From Cellulomonas aerilata (GTDB taxonomy: Bacteria; Actinomycetota; Actinomycetes; Actinomycetales; Cellulomonadaceae), in assembly GCF_007991755.1 (NCBI RefSeq), contig NZ_BJYY01000016.1:62001-126000 (forward strand): a DNA stretch of 64,000 nt, in the 5' to 3' direction. The position numbers and the translations under genes were made by a program. How positions within the stretch are numbered: position 1 is the first letter of the stretch; the number at the start of each line of letters is the position of its first letter. Below are positions 10,036 to 20,794 of the stretch, in pieces. Under the pieces are notes generated by a model. It searched no databases and was not told where the DNA came from. It was given only the letters and a program-made list of their open reading frames with translations.

Positions 10036-10991
10036 GTCGTCACGTCCGCCGATCTCCGTCCGTCAGGTCCCCGGTGCCGTCCGGCCTGCTGCTCGCCTGC
10101 TGACCTGAGAGCGGCGGCGACCCGCACGGCGTCCGCCGAGCCTGCCACCTCGTGCACCCGCACGCACCATGCTCCCGCGTGCGCCGCCAGGGCGGTGACC
10201 GCGGCGGTCGCAGCGTCCCGCCGCAGCGGGGGTGCGGGGACGCCGTCCGGCCCGGCCAGCAGGTGCCCGAGGAACCGCTTGCGGGACGCGCCGACGAGCA
10301 CCGGGCGGCCCAGGGACGCGATCTCGTCCAGGCGCGCGAGCAGCGGCCAGTTGTCGGTGCCCGACTTCGCGAATCCCAGGCCCGGGTCGAGGACCACCTG
10401 GTCGGGCCGCACGCCCGCGGTCGCGAGCTCCGCGCACCGCTCGGCGAGCTCGCGGCGCACGTCGGCCACGACGTCGTCGTAGGTGGCCCGGGAGTCCATG
10501 ACGTCCGCGTGGCCGCGCCAGTGCATCGCCACGTAGACGACCCCGAGGTCGGCGACCGCCCGGTGCATGCCCGGGTCGGCCAGGCCGCCGGAGACGTCGT
10601 TGACGACGACGGCGCCGTGCTCGACGGCGGCGCGGGCGACCTCGGCGCGGGTGGTGTCGACGCTCACCGCGGCGCCCCGGTCGGCCAGGGCCCGCACGAC
10701 CGGCAGCACGCGGGCCAGCTCGTCGTCGACCGGGACCCGGCCGGCGCCGGGCCGGGTGGACTCCCCGCCGACGTCCAGCAGGTCGGCACCCTGCTCGAGC
10801 AGCGTCAGGCCGTGCGCGACGGCGTCGTCCGGCTCGAACCAGCGGCCACCGTCGGAGAACGAGTCCGGGGTGACGTTGACCACGCCCATCACCAGCGTGC
10901 GGCGCAGCGCGGTGAGCGCGGCGGGCAGCGGCGCCGGGTGCACCGGCGCGCCTGCCGGTGCAGCAGGCGGGGGGACGGCGGGGACGACCAC
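10032..10991 (-). CDS. folP: Dihydropteroate synthase
   Basis: A 319-residue TIM-barrel enzyme that joins p-aminobenzoate to 6-hydroxymethyl-dihydropterin pyrophosphate; it is the sulfonamide target. The signature MGVVNVTPDSFSDGG lies at residues 35-49. GADLLDVGGESTRPGA, VNDVSGG, VLDPGLGFAKS and GASRKRFLG follow at the expected spacing. The N-terminus carries about 28 Pro/Ala-rich residues not typical of the family. The start is GTG with a TAGGCT -10 six bases upstream, so the gene may have its own leaderless transcript inside the folate cluster. It overlaps the folB/folK start by 4 bases. Confidence 0.97.
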   Translation of the reverse strand: MVVPAVPPPAAPAGAPVHPAPLPAALTALRRTLVMGVVNVTPDSFSDGGRWFEPDDAVAHGLTLLEQGADLLDVGGESTRPGAGRVPVDDELARVLPVVRALADRGAAVSVDTTRAEVARAAVEHGAVVVNDVSGGLADPGMHRAVADLGVVYVAMHWRGHADVMDSRATYDDVVADVRRELAERCAELATAGVRPDQVVLDPGLGFAKSGTDNWPLLARLDEIASLGRPVLVGASRKRFLGHLLAGPDGVPAPPLRRDAATAAVTALAAHAGAWCVRVHEVAGSADAVRVAAALRSAGEQQAGRHRGPDGRRSADVTT

Positions 10992-10997
10992 GGCGTC

Positions 10998-11003
10998 AGC
11001 CTA
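10998..11003 (-). promoter_or_regulatory. -10 box TAGGCT of folP, leaderless start
   Basis: TAGGCT ends 6 bases before the folP GTG, within the 36-base gap after folE. Confidence 0.5.
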
Positions 11004-11027
11004 GGGGCGAGGGGGCGTCGGGCCAGG

Positions 11028-11621
11028 TCAGCGACCCAGGATGAGGCTCATGGCCTCGGCCCGGGTCGCCGCGTCGCGCATCTGGCCGCGGACGGCGGAG
11101 GTCACGGTGCGCGAGCCGGGCTTGCGGACCCCCCGCATGGACATGCACAGGTGCTCGCACTCGAAGACGACGATCGCGCCGCGCGGCCGGAGGTGGTCCA
11201 CGAGCGCGTCGGCGACCTGGCTCGTGAGCCGCTCCTGCACCTGCGGACGGCGGGCGTAGAGGTCCACGAGCCGGGCCAGCTTGCTCAGCCCGGTGATGCG
11301 CCCGTCCTCGCCGGGGATGTACCCGACGTGCGCGACGCCGTGGAACGGCACGAGGTGGTGCTCGCAGGTCGAGTACACCGCGATGTCCTTGACCAGGACC
11401 ATCTCCTCGTGGCCGAGGTCGAAGGTCGTGGTCAGGACGTCGGCCGGCTCCAGGTGCAGGCCGACGAACGTCTCGGCGTACGCACGGGCGACCCGGGCGG
11501 GGGTGTCCCGCAGACCCTCGCGGTCCGGGTCCTCGCCCACCGCGTGGAGCAGCTCACGGACCGCTGCCTCCACGCGGGCGGCGTCGTACGGGCGGCGTGC
11601 GCCGCCGGGTGCCTGGACCAC
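11028..11621 (-). CDS. folE: GTP cyclohydrolase I
   Basis: A 197-residue type I (FolE1) enzyme that converts GTP to 7,8-dihydroneopterin triphosphate, the first step of folate synthesis. The zinc ligands are visible: Cys86 and His89 in [13 protein letters not shown], and Cys159 in [18 protein letters not shown]. The family helix [23 protein letters not shown] is intact, and [16 protein letters not shown]-type sequence marks the N-terminal helices. The start is GTG, one base after the ftsH stop, so it is read from the ftsH transcript. Confidence 0.97.
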   Translation of the reverse strand: MVQAPGGARRPYDAARVEAAVRELLHAVGEDPDREGLRDTPARVARAYAETFVGLHLEPADVLTTTFDLGHEEMVLVKDIAVYSTCEHHLVPFHGVAHVGYIPGEDGRITGLSKLARLVDLYARRPQVQERLTSQVADALVDHLRPRGAIVVFECEHLCMSMRGVRKPGSRTVTSAVRGQMRDAATRAEAMSLILGR

Positions 11622-11622
11622 G

Positions 11623-13665
<2,043 letters not shown>

Positions 13666-13716
13666 GAGTGACGGGGACGGGCCCCGGATCCCTCCAGATC
13701 GGGTTCGGCTGATGCG

Positions 13717-13722
13717 AAGTTA
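13717..13722 (-). promoter_or_regulatory. Candidate ftsH promoter -10
   Basis: TAACTT on the minus strand lies about 50 bases upstream of the ftsH ATG in the 139-base gap after hpt, an AT-richer patch. No convincing -35 is seen. Confidence 0.4.
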
Positions 13723-13804
13723 CACGCCCGAACTGACGATCCGGTTCCCTGTTCGCCCAGGGCGGCACAGGCGCAGCCCCGCCGCGGCGGACGCCGGCTG
13801 GACC

Positions 13805-14359
13805 TCAGCTGCTGTAGACGTGCGGGGCGAGCGTCCCGACGAACGGCAGGTTGCGGTACCGCTCGGCGTAGTCGAGGCCGTAGCCGACGACGAACTCGTT
13901 GGGGATCTCGAAGCCGACGTAGCGCACCTCGACGTCGACCTTGGCGGCTTCCGGCTTGCGCAGCATCGTGGCGATCTCCACGCTCTCCGGCCCCCGGCTG
14001 CGCAGGTTCGCCACCAGCCACGACAGCGTCAGCCCCGAGTCGATGATGTCCTCGACGATCAGCACGTGACGCCCGTGCAGGTCGGCGTCCAGGTCCTTGA
14101 GGATGCGCACGACGCCCGACGACTTGGTCCCCGAGCCGTAGGACGACACCGCCATCCAGTCCATCTGGACCGGGCTGTGCAGGCGGCGGGCGAGGTCGGC
14201 CATGACCATGACGGCACCCTTGAGCACCCCGACCAGCAGGACGTCCTTGCCGGCGTAGTCCGCGTCGATCTGCGCCGCGATCTCGTCCAGCCGGGAGGCG
14301 AGCTGCTCCTCGGTCAGCAGGACCCGCTCCAGGTCGTCGCCCATGTCCGCAGCGTCCAC
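13805..14359 (-). CDS. hpt: Hypoxanthine phosphoribosyltransferase
   Basis: A 184-residue type I phosphoribosyltransferase that salvages hypoxanthine (and guanine) to IMP/GMP with PRPP. The PRPP loop is in [17 protein letters not shown]. The metal/purine region [20 protein letters not shown] near the C-terminus is diagnostic. Start: GTG at 14359, with GAGGAG 8 bases upstream; a second in-frame ATG five codons later is possible. It lies 12 bases after tilS, the usual arrangement. Confidence 0.96.
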   Translation of the reverse strand: MDAADMGDDLERVLLTEEQLASRLDEIAAQIDADYAGKDVLLVGVLKGAVMVMADLARRLHSPVQMDWMAVSSYGSGTKSSGVVRILKDLDADLHGRHVLIVEDIIDSGLTLSWLVANLRSRGPESVEIATMLRKPEAAKVDVEVRYVGFEIPNEFVVGYGLDYAERYRNLPFVGTLAPHVYSS

Positions 14360-14371
14360 CGCTGGTGCTCC

Positions 14372-15439
14372 TCAGTCGTGGGGGGTGTGAAGTCTCAGCC
14401 TCCCACAGAGCCGCAGGCCCGCCCGGCCGCCGGGCAGCGCGACGGGTCCCTGCCCGTGCCAGTCCGTGACCAGGGCGTCCAGCGCGAGGACGTGGCTGCG
14501 GTGCACCGACCCGGTCGGTGCACCCGCCGCGACGGCGGCCGCCCGCAGGGCCCGGCGCCGCACGGCCGCCGGGGCGGCGAGGAGCACGGCCGGGTCCAGG
14601 TCCAGGTCGCGGTCCCGCACGTCGCCCGTCGCACCGAGCCGGGCGGCGGCGAGCAGCTCGTCGGCGAGGGCGTCCAGCGCGTCGGCGTCCTCGCGGAGCT
14701 GGTCGGCGGTGCGAGCCAGGGCCGGCGCGACCCCCGGCCCCAGGGCCTCCTCGAGGGCCGGCAGGAGCCGGTGCCGGACGAGGCTGCGCCGCGGCGCGGG
14801 CCGTCCCCGGACCCCGTCGACGACGTCGCCACCGTCGTCGACGTCGCCGACCCGGCGGGCCGCGGGCGTGTTCGTCGGGTCGTGCCAGGGGTCGAGCCCG
14901 AGGGCCGCGCAGACGGCCTCGGTGTCCGCCCGGCGCAGGGCGAGGAACGGCCGCCGCAGGGGGCCGCGTCGCGACGGCATCCCGGCGAGCGAGCGCGCGC
15001 CCGACCCGCGTGCCAGCCCGAGCAGCACGGTCTCCGCCTGGTCGTCGAGCGTGTGCCCGAGCAGCACCGCCGCGGCGCCCAGGCGGCCGGCGGCCGCGTC
15101 CAGCGCGGCGTACCGGGCCTCGCGGGCGGCGCCCTCCGGTCCCCCGGCGGTCCCCACCACGACGCGCACCACCTCCACGGGCCCGAGCTCCAGCGTGCGG
15201 CACGCGGCCGCGGCGGCGTCGGCCACCTCCCGGCTCCCGGGCTGCAGGCCGTGGTCGACGACGACGGCGCCGGCGGTGACGCCGGCACGGGGCGCGACGA
15301 ACGCGGTGGCCGCCGCGAGCGCGAGCGAGTCGGGCCCACCGGAGCAGGCGACCAGCACGAGGGAGCCGGCGGGCAGGTCCCGGACGGCGTCGTGCACCGC
15401 CCGGCGGGCCGCCGCCACGGCGGGCGCCGGACCGGTCAT
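14372..15439 (-). CDS. tilS: tRNA(Ile)-lysidine synthase
   Basis: A 355-residue N-type ATP pyrophosphatase that modifies C34 of the CAU-anticodon tRNA-Ile to lysidine, so that it reads AUA codons. The PP-loop is SGGPDS (residues 33-38). [27 protein letters not shown] and [20 protein letters not shown] follow, as in TilS. The C-terminal substrate-binding part is short, as usual for actinobacterial members. It lies 6 bases after the metalloprotease gene and 12 before hpt. Confidence 0.95.
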   Translation of the reverse strand: MTGPAPAVAAARRAVHDAVRDLPAGSLVLVACSGGPDSLALAAATAFVAPRAGVTAGAVVVDHGLQPGSREVADAAAAACRTLELGPVEVVRVVVGTAGGPEGAAREARYAALDAAAGRLGAAAVLLGHTLDDQAETVLLGLARGSGARSLAGMPSRRGPLRRPFLALRRADTEAVCAALGLDPWHDPTNTPAARRVGDVDDGGDVVDGVRGRPAPRRSLVRHRLLPALEEALGPGVAPALARTADQLREDADALDALADELLAAARLGATGDVRDRDLDLDPAVLLAAPAAVRRRALRAAAVAAGAPTGSVHRSHVLALDALVTDWHGQGPVALPGGRAGLRLCGRLRLHTPHD

Positions 15440-15445
15440 GCCGGG

Positions 15446-16534
15446 TCAGCCGTGCACACGTCGCACCCAGGCGGTGGGGTCGGCTATCTCCGCGGCGGTG
15501 GGCAGGTGGTCCGGCCGGCTCCACACGGCGTTCAGCCCGTCCTGGCCCACCCGCCGGCGCACCCGCCGGACGAACGCGGCCCCGTCCCGGTACTGCGCGA
15601 GCTTGAGGTCCATGCCGAGCACCCGGCGCAGCACCCGGTCGGCCGCGCCGCGGTCGGTGGAGCGACGGCGCTCGAACCGGGCGCGGATCTGGCGCAGGGA
15701 CGGGACCACCGTGCGTCCGACGGCGTCCATGGCGACGTCGGCGTGCCCCTCGAGCAGCGCCATCACGGCGCCGACCTCGTCGAACAGCCGCCGCTCGTCG
15801 GGCGGGAGCAGGACCTCCGGCCCCGAGCCGCCGTCGCGGCCCCGCACCGCTCGGGCCAGGCCGGTGGCCACGGCGATCGCGCCGTCGCCGGTCAGGGGAC
15901 CGTCGGCGTCGGCCAGACCGGTCAGGAGCAGGCGCAGCCGCGAGCGCAGGTGCTCCTCGAGCCAGGGCGCCGCGGCGAACTGCAGCGCGTGGGTCTGCTC
16001 GTGCAGGGCGACCCAGAGCCGGAAGTCTCGGCCGTCCAGGTGCAGCTCGCGCTCCATCCGGGCCACGTTGGGTGCGACGAGGAGCAGCCGGCCCGGGCGA
16101 CCGTCCTCCGGTCCGGAACGGGTGAACGGGTCGAACTGCCCCAGCACGCGTCCGGCCAGCAGGGACAGCACCCCACCCACCTGCAGGGCCCCGGCTGAGC
16201 GCGCGGCGGCCGATGCCGGACGCCCGCCCGCGGGGAGCGTCACGCCGCGGGTGAGCGACTCCAGCATCTCGGTGTTGGCCCGGGCCCACCCGGTGCGGTC
16301 CACGACCACCACCTGCGACACGTCGACGGACGGTCGCCCGTCGGCCGGGGTCATCCCGGTGACCTCCACGACGTGCCCGGTGGCCTGCGCCGCCGCGCGG
16401 CGCAGGTCCGCGACGAGGTCGGTCATCTCCTGGCGGCCGCCGGCCCGGCCGGGTCGCACGAGGCGAGCCGCGACCTGGGCCGCGACGTCCCAGTCGACGG
16501 GCAGGCCGCTCGCGGTGGCTGCGCTGGTCCTCAC
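15446..16534 (-). CDS. Zinc-dependent metalloprotease, DUF2342 type
   Basis: A 362-residue member of the actinobacterial DUF2342 family. It has a HExxH zinc motif, HEQTHALQFAAAPWLEEHL (His178-His182), and a downstream Glu-containing helix, LLEGHADVAMDAVG, that can supply the third ligand. The N-terminus (LPVDWDVAAQVAARLVRPG) is a family hallmark. No signal peptide is seen. Its position next to a PBP4-type carboxypeptidase and tilS-hpt-ftsH is conserved. The substrate is unknown. Start GTG at 16534, six bases downstream of TACCGT, indicating a leaderless transcript for the tilS-hpt block. Confidence 0.9.
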   Translation of the reverse strand: MRTSAATASGLPVDWDVAAQVAARLVRPGRAGGRQEMTDLVADLRRAAAQATGHVVEVTGMTPADGRPSVDVSQVVVVDRTGWARANTEMLESLTRGVTLPAGGRPASAAARSAGALQVGGVLSLLAGRVLGQFDPFTRSGPEDGRPGRLLLVAPNVARMERELHLDGRDFRLWVALHEQTHALQFAAAPWLEEHLRSRLRLLLTGLADADGPLTGDGAIAVATGLARAVRGRDGGSGPEVLLPPDERRLFDEVGAVMALLEGHADVAMDAVGRTVVPSLRQIRARFERRRSTDRGAADRVLRRVLGMDLKLAQYRDGAAFVRRVRRRVGQDGLNAVWSRPDHLPTAAEIADPTAWVRRVHG

Positions 16535-16540
16535 CCCGTC

Positions 16541-16546
16541 ACGGTA
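16541..16546 (-). promoter_or_regulatory. -10 box TACCGT, leaderless start
   Basis: TACCGT ends 6 bases before the GTG of the DUF2342 metalloprotease gene. Confidence 0.5.
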
Positions 16547-16582
16547 GCCGTGCCCCGAGGAGCACCGGGGCGCCGCACGGCG

Positions 16583-17998
16583 TCAGCGGCAGCCGCAGGA
16601 CGCGAGCCGGCTGACGAACGCGTCGATCGCCGTCCGCGGTGCCCCCTGGCCGCCCGGCGGGGTCGCGTCCGCGACGACCGCGAAGAGCAGCGCGCGCCCG
16701 TCGGCGTCCAGCACGGTGCCGGCGAGCGAGGTGACCCCCGCGAGGCTGCCGGTCTTGGCCCGGACCTGCCCGGCCGCGCCGGAGCGCAGGTACCGGTCGG
16801 CGAGGGTGCCGCTGTACCCCGCGATCGGCATGCCCACCGCCACGGCACGCAGCTCGGGGTGGGCGGGGTCCGTGACGACCCGGAGCAGGTCGATCAGCAG
16901 GCGCGCGGAGAGGCCCGACCCGTCCGCCAGGCCGCTGCAGTCCGACAGGTGCGCCCCCGTGGTGTCCACCCCGAGGGCGCGCACCTGCGCGAGGACCGCC
17001 TGGGTGGCGCCGTCGAAGCTGCCCGGCAGGCCGGCGTCGACGGCGACCAGCCGCCCCACCATCTCGGTGATCGCGTTGTCCGACGTGTGCAGGAAGTAGT
17101 CGACGATCTCCCGCATCGGGGCGGAGCGGACCTCCGCGAGCGGCAGGGCGTCGGCGGGTGCCGTGGACCGGACCGGCTCCCCCTCGACGGTGATCCCCTC
17201 GGCCGCCAGCGCCTGGGCGAAGGTCCGGGCGGCGGAGCCGACGGGGTCGGTCTGGCGCGGCGAGTACTCCACGTCCGTGCGCAGCTTGGCGATGTCGACC
17301 GCGAGCGCGGTCACCGGCGCGGTGAACCCGTTCGCCAGGTGGCTGGGGTCCCAGGCCGGGCTCAGTGCCGGGCCGCTGAACAGCGAGTCGTCCACGCCCA
17401 CGCGCACCGACGTCGTGCCGGCCAGCGTGAGCTCGCGCGCGGTGGCGCGGGCGAGGTCGCCCAGGCCGGCGTGCCCGTTGACGGCCCCCGGGTCGCCGGC
17501 TCCCGCCGCGAGCAGCATGTCCCCGCCGCCGACCAGGACCACGGCACCGTCGGCGCCCCGGACGGCGCGGGTGGCGACGGTGGCCTCCGGACCCAGCGCG
17601 CTGAGCGCCGCGACCGCGGTCACCAGCTTGGCGGTCGAGGCGGGGATCTTCGCGGTCACCGCGTCGTGTTCGGCGAGCACCTGCCCGGTCAGCTGGTCGG
17701 CCACCACGAGCCCGACCGACGGGCCGAGCCGCGCGTCCGCCACGAGCTCGCCGGCGAGGGCGGCGACCGGCGCGGTCGCCGGCACCGGCGCCGCGGGGTC
17801 CAGCGGCGCGAGCGCCTCGGCGAGGTCCGGCGCGACCACGGCGCCCGGCGCCCGCGGGAACGGGCGGGGCGCGGGCGGGACCGGGTCGAGCGTCAGCACG
17901 CCGGGGACGACGTCGTAGGCGTCAGCGACGCCGTAGCCGCCGGCCGCGAGCACCACGACGAGGGCACCGACCCCCATCACGCGTGCCACCCTGGCCAT
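16583..17998 (-). CDS. dacB: D-alanyl-D-alanine carboxypeptidase/endopeptidase, PBP4 type
   Basis: A 471-residue exported peptidase of family S13 that trims or cleaves D-Ala-containing peptidoglycan cross-links. An N-terminal hydrophobic segment ([21 protein letters not shown]) serves as signal or anchor. The three penicillin-binding motifs are in order: SxxK in PASTAKLV (Ser121, Lys124), SxN as SDN (Ser306) and KTG (Lys415). The large insertion between the first and second motifs is typical of PBP4. I chose the ATG at 17998 because GGGAGG is 3-8 bases upstream; a longer frame begins 57 bases earlier without a site. A cysteine pair ends the protein (ASCGCR). Confidence 0.93.
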   Translation of the reverse strand: MARVARVMGVGALVVVLAAGGYGVADAYDVVPGVLTLDPVPPAPRPFPRAPGAVVAPDLAEALAPLDPAAPVPATAPVAALAGELVADARLGPSVGLVVADQLTGQVLAEHDAVTAKIPASTAKLVTAVAALSALGPEATVATRAVRGADGAVVLVGGGDMLLAAGAGDPGAVNGHAGLGDLARATARELTLAGTTSVRVGVDDSLFSGPALSPAWDPSHLANGFTAPVTALAVDIAKLRTDVEYSPRQTDPVGSAARTFAQALAAEGITVEGEPVRSTAPADALPLAEVRSAPMREIVDYFLHTSDNAITEMVGRLVAVDAGLPGSFDGATQAVLAQVRALGVDTTGAHLSDCSGLADGSGLSARLLIDLLRVVTDPAHPELRAVAVGMPIAGYSGTLADRYLRSGAAGQVRAKTGSLAGVTSLAGTVLDADGRALLFAVVADATPPGGQGAPRTAIDAFVSRLASCGCR

Positions 17999-18075
17999 CG
18001 GCCTCCCTGTCTGCTGCCGCGCCCCGCGGACCTGTCGTCCCCCGGACGGCGGCACCCTGCGCGCCCGGTGCTGTC

Positions 18076-18081
18076 ACACTA
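18076..18081 (-). promoter_or_regulatory. Candidate dacB promoter -10
   Basis: TAGTGT on the minus strand in the AT-richer part of the dacB-ppa divergent gap gives a leader of about 70 nt. A GTCACA word overlaps it. Confidence 0.4.
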
Positions 18082-18197
18082 GTTTCTCCAGACGCGCGAC
18101 GAGCCGACCGACGGCTGTGCTGCGCTCGACAACTCGTCGCCCACCGGGCCGCGGTGGCCAGCCGCCGCGCGAAGGCGGGCATGCGGAAAGGACTGCC

Positions 18198-18701
18198 GTG
18201 GAGTTCGACGTCACGATCGAGATCCCCAAGGGTCAGCGGAACAAGTACGAGCTGGACCACGCGACCGGGCGGATCCGCCTGGACCGCATGCTCTTCACCT
18301 CGACGCGCTACCCCGACGACTACGGGTTCATCGAGGGCACCCTCGGCGAGGACGGCGACCCGCTGGACGCGCTCGTGCTCCTCGAGGAGCCGACGTTCCC
18401 GGGCTGCCTGATCCGCTGCCGTGCGCTCGGGATGTTCCGCATGCGCGACGAGGCGGGCGGCGACGACAAGGTGCTGTGCGTCCCGGCGGGTGACCAGCGT
18501 GCCGCGTGGCGCCAGGACATCGACGACATCTCGGACTTCCACCGCCTGGAGATCCAGCACTTCTTCGAGGTCTACAAGGACCTGGAGCCGGGCAAGTCCG
18601 TCGAGGGCGCGCACTGGACCGCGCGCGACGAGGCGGAGGCCGAGATCCAGCGCTCGCGCCAGCGCGCGATCGACACCGGCTACTACACGAACGGGCACTG
18701 A
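18198..18701 (+). CDS. ppa: Inorganic pyrophosphatase
   Basis: A 167-residue family I soluble pyrophosphatase that hydrolyses PPi and pulls biosynthetic reactions forward. Conserved pieces: [38 protein letters not shown] (the metal-binding Asp cluster) and the C-terminal [21 protein letters not shown] chose GTG at 18198 ([10 protein letters not shown]) because AAAGGA sits about 6 bases upstream and family members start there; the frame is open 27 codons further without support. It is divergent from dacB and followed by a strong terminator. Confidence 0.97.
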   Translation: MEFDVTIEIPKGQRNKYELDHATGRIRLDRMLFTSTRYPDDYGFIEGTLGEDGDPLDALVLLEEPTFPGCLIRCRALGMFRMRDEAGGDDKVLCVPAGDQRAAWRQDIDDISDFHRLEIQHFFEVYKDLEPGKSVEGAHWTARDEAEAEIQRSRQRAIDTGYYTNGH

Positions 18702-18710
18702 CGCCTCACG

Positions 18711-18755
18711 ACGCCGTCGGTCAGGGACGCCGGAGCGCTCCCTGACCGACGGCGT
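18711..18755. terminator. Perfect 17-bp hairpin terminator
   Basis: Bases 18711-18727 are the exact reverse complement of 18739-18755, with an 11-nt loop. It lies 9 bases after the ppa stop and can also serve the converging NlpC/P60 gene. There is no T-run. Confidence 0.85.
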
Positions 18756-18899
18756 GCGCGTCCCTGACGCAGCCCCGGGACGTCACGTCCGGGTCGTCCA
18801 CCACGCCGACGTGGTGCACGTGGCGTTCGTCCTGCCCGCGCCGATCACACGCGACGGTCAGGACCTCGGGCGGCGCGCTGCCGTCGGCGCGGGGCACGG

Positions 18900-20366
18900 T
18901 CAGGGGCGACCGGCGAACGGCATGGTGTTCGCCCAGCGACCGGCCATCGAGGAGATCCGGGTGGGGACGCCCGGGCGGGCGGCCTCGACGACCTGACCAC
19001 CGCCGGCGTACATCGCGACGTGGTAGACGCTGGACGGGTCCGCCGGGTCGCTGCCCCAGAAGATGAGGTCGCCGGGACGCAGCGCGTCGTAGCTGATCTT
19101 GAGCGTCTGTCGGTACTGGTCGCGCGACGTGCGCGGCAGGGTGAGCCCGGCGCTGCGCCAGGCGGCGCCGGTGAAGCTCGAGCAGTCGTACTGCGTGGGG
19201 CCGTTCGCGCCGAGCACGTACTCCAGGCCCAGGTTGGCCTTGGCCCAGGCGACGGCGGCGGCGCCCTGCCCGGCCGAGCCGCGGGACGTGCCGGTGCCCA
19301 GTCCCGGCGCGGCGGGTGCGGGGGCGGGCGTGGGGGCCGGCGCAGGCGCCGGTGCCGGAGCCGGCGCGGGTGCCGGGGCCGGCGCGGGCGCGGGGGCCGG
19401 CGCGGGCGCGGGGGCCGCGGCCGGGGGCGCGCTCGGGGCCGGGGCCGCCGGTGGCGGGGCTGCCGGGGCGGGCGGGGCGCTCGGAGCGGGCGCAGCCGGG
19501 GCGGCTCTCCCGGCGGCCGCGGGCGCCGCCGCGGCCGGTGCCGCTGCGGTCGGTGCGGTGCTCGGGGCAGCGGTCCGCTGCGCGAGCGCGGCGGCGTCCA
19601 CCCGAGCGGCGCGCTCGGCGTCGACACGGTCCTGCCGGGCCCGCTCGATCTCCGCGCTCGTGCTGCGCGCCGCAGCCAGCTGGACGATGAGGGACTCGCG
19701 CTGGGACTCCGCCGCGGCGACGGCCCTCTGGGCCTCGTCCTCCGCCTGCTCGGCGGTCGCCAGCGCCGTCTCGGCGGCGGCCGCCGCGTCCTTGCTCTCG
19801 TCGACGGCGGCGTCCGCGCGGCGCTTGAGGGTGTCCGCGACGACCTTGGCCGCGCGGAACTGCTGCACGGCCCGGTCCGCCTTGCCGCCGAGCCGGCTGA
19901 GCGCGGCGCTGCGGTCGACCATGTCGTCGAAGCCGTCGGCGGACAGGAACGCCTCGACGCCGTCGACGGCGCCCCCCGAGCGCCCGGCCTGCACCGCGAT
20001 CGCCACCAGGGTGCGGCGGGCGGCCTCCATGGAGACGCTCGCGTCCTGCAGGCGCTGGGCCGCCTGGGCGGACTCGGCCGCCGCGGCATCCCGGTCCTCC
20101 GCGGCCCGCAGGTACGCCTCGGCGGCGGTCCGCGCGGCGACGTCGGCCTCGTCGCGGGTGGCGCTCAGCCGCGCCAGCTCGACCTCGATGCCTGCGACGG
20201 CGCTCTGCCCGGAGGCCACGGCGTGACGGGCGGCGCGGGCCTCGTCGTCCGAGGGGGTGACGGGGGCCGCTGCCGCGGTCGCGGGGGCCATGAGGCCGGC
20301 GAGCACGCCCGCGGACAGCAGCGCCGCGGCAGGGCGGCGGGTCCGGGCTCGGTCGTGCACGGTCAC
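18900..20366 (-). CDS. NlpC/P60 peptidoglycan endopeptidase with coiled-coil and Ala-Pro linker
   Basis: A 488-residue secreted hydrolase, RipA/RipC-like in layout. A signal peptide ends near AAAAPV; a long Ala/Glu/Arg-rich coiled coil spans about residues 35-265; and an Ala-Pro linker of roughly 85 residues precedes the C-terminal NlpC/P60 domain (about 370-488). The catalytic Cys395 is in YDCSSFTGAAW and His449 in VYHVAMYAGGG. Such enzymes cut the D-Glu to diamino-acid bond during daughter-cell separation, and the coiled coil probably restrains or localises them. Start: GTG at 20366, with GAGGAG 7 bases upstream, chosen over an upstream in-frame codon. The AT-richer promoter carries phased GTCAC repeats. 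Confidence 0.93.
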   Translation of the reverse strand: MTVHDRARTRRPAAALLSAGVLAGLMAPATAAAAPVTPSDDEARAARHAVASGQSAVAGIEVELARLSATRDEADVAARTAAEAYLRAAEDRDAAAAESAQAAQRLQDASVSMEAARRTLVAIAVQAGRSGGAVDGVEAFLSADGFDDMVDRSAALSRLGGKADRAVQQFRAAKVVADTLKRRADAAVDESKDAAAAAETALATAEQAEDEAQRAVAAAESQRESLIVQLAAARSTSAEIERARQDRVDAERAARVDAAALAQRTAAPSTAPTAAAPAAAAPAAAGRAAPAAPAPSAPPAPAAPPPAAPAPSAPPAAAPAPAPAPAPAPAPAPAPAPAPAPAPAPTPAPAPAAPGLGTGTSRGSAGQGAAAVAWAKANLGLEYVLGANGPTQYDCSSFTGAAWRSAGLTLPRTSRDQYRQTLKISYDALRPGDLIFWGSDPADPSSVYHVAMYAGGGQVVEAARPGVPTRISSMAGRWANTMPFAGRP

Positions 20367-20422
20367 GGTTCTGCTCCTCGAGGGCACGTCGGCGGTGACC
20401 GCGGACGCGGAGCACCGGAGCG

Positions 20423-20450
20423 ACGTTAGCCACAGAAATCACACAAGGAA
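20423..20450 (-). promoter_or_regulatory. Promoter of the NlpC/P60 gene
   Basis: On the minus strand TTCCTT (20445-20450) and TAACGT (20423-20428) are separated by 16 bases, predicting a leader of about 50 nt. This patch is the most AT-rich in the neighbourhood. Confidence 0.5.
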
Positions 20451-20456
20451 ACAGCA

Positions 20457-20482
20457 GTCACACCAATCACTCGAGTCACACC
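20457..20482. promoter_or_regulatory. Phased (G/A)TCAC repeats, candidate activator site
   Basis: GTCACACC occurs at 20457-20464 and 20475-20482, with ATCAC midway at 20466, so the three words are 9 bases apart. A fourth (ATCACA) is at 20438. The array lies directly upstream of the predicted -35. GTCACA-type direct repeats resemble sites reported for the cell-wall regulator MtrA; the assignment is inference. Confidence 0.4.
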
Positions 20483-20597
20483 GATGTCATTCGCCCCTGA
20501 CGCGGACGAACCGGGCACGGCCCGCGCGGCGATCGGGTGAGGGCGCACCAGTGCCCACATGGCGAGAAGCGAGTATCACGATCTGGCGGTGCCTGCG

Positions 20598-20603
20598 TAG
20601 GGT
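20598..20603 (+). promoter_or_regulatory. -10 box TAGGGT of the metY leader
   Basis: TAGGGT ends 7 bases before the ATG of the leader ORF at 20611, so the transcript should begin at that ATG. A poor -35 (ATCACG) lies 17 bases upstream. Confidence 0.6.
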
Positions 20604-20610
20604 GCGAGCC

Positions 20611-20634
20611 ATGTCCCGCCGAATGTGTCGCTGA
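20611..20634 (+). CDS. Seven-residue Cys-containing leader peptide upstream of metY
   Basis: ATG to TGA encodes MSRRMCR. It begins at the predicted transcription start, so it would be translated leaderlessly, and lies 160 bases upstream of metY. Short ORFs ending in a Cys-Arg pair in front of sulfur-assimilation genes are known in actinobacteria as cysteine-responsive leader peptides (the Ms4533A and Ms5788A families in Mycobacterium smegmatis). The expected role is to sense charged tRNA-Cys by ribosome stalling near the Cys codon and so set expression of metY and perhaps metX. It also contains an internal Met codon next to the Cys. Confidence 0.6.
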   Translation: MSRRMCR

Positions 20635-20661
20635 CCGCGCACGTCCGGCTGCGCCTGCAGT

Positions 20662-20693
20662 CCGTCCCGCCGCACCGCTGCGGCCGCGGACGG
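20662..20693 (+). promoter_or_regulatory. Hairpin in the metY 5' leader
   Basis: CCGTCC (20662-20667) pairs with GGACGG (20688-20693), and GCCGCA (20669-20674) with TGCGGC (20679-20684), closing a 4-nt loop with a small internal loop. It lies 28 bases after the leader-peptide stop and could be part of an attenuation device. No U-tract follows. Confidence 0.4.
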
Positions 20694-20794
20694 CTCCGGC
20701 TCACCCCGCGTGCCACCCACCCACCCCACCCTCGCGGGCGGGCGGGTCAGCACGCTGACCTCCCTCCGCGAGCCTGCCCCCAGGAGCCATGGAG

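Noticed and set aside
20388-20610. c-di-AMP (ydaO-type) riboswitch in the leader of the NlpC/P60 gene
   Set aside because: These riboswitches often precede NlpC genes in actinobacteria, but the predicted leader is only about 50 nt and lacks the conserved motifs.
20487-20753. An 88-codon minus-strand ORF upstream of metY
   Set aside because: No ribosome binding site, composition of a shadow frame, and it overlaps the metY promoter and leader.
20635-20794. SAM riboswitch before metY
   Set aside because: I looked for the conserved core elements of SAM-I, SAM-II and SAM-IV and could not find them; the Cys leader ORF explains the region better.
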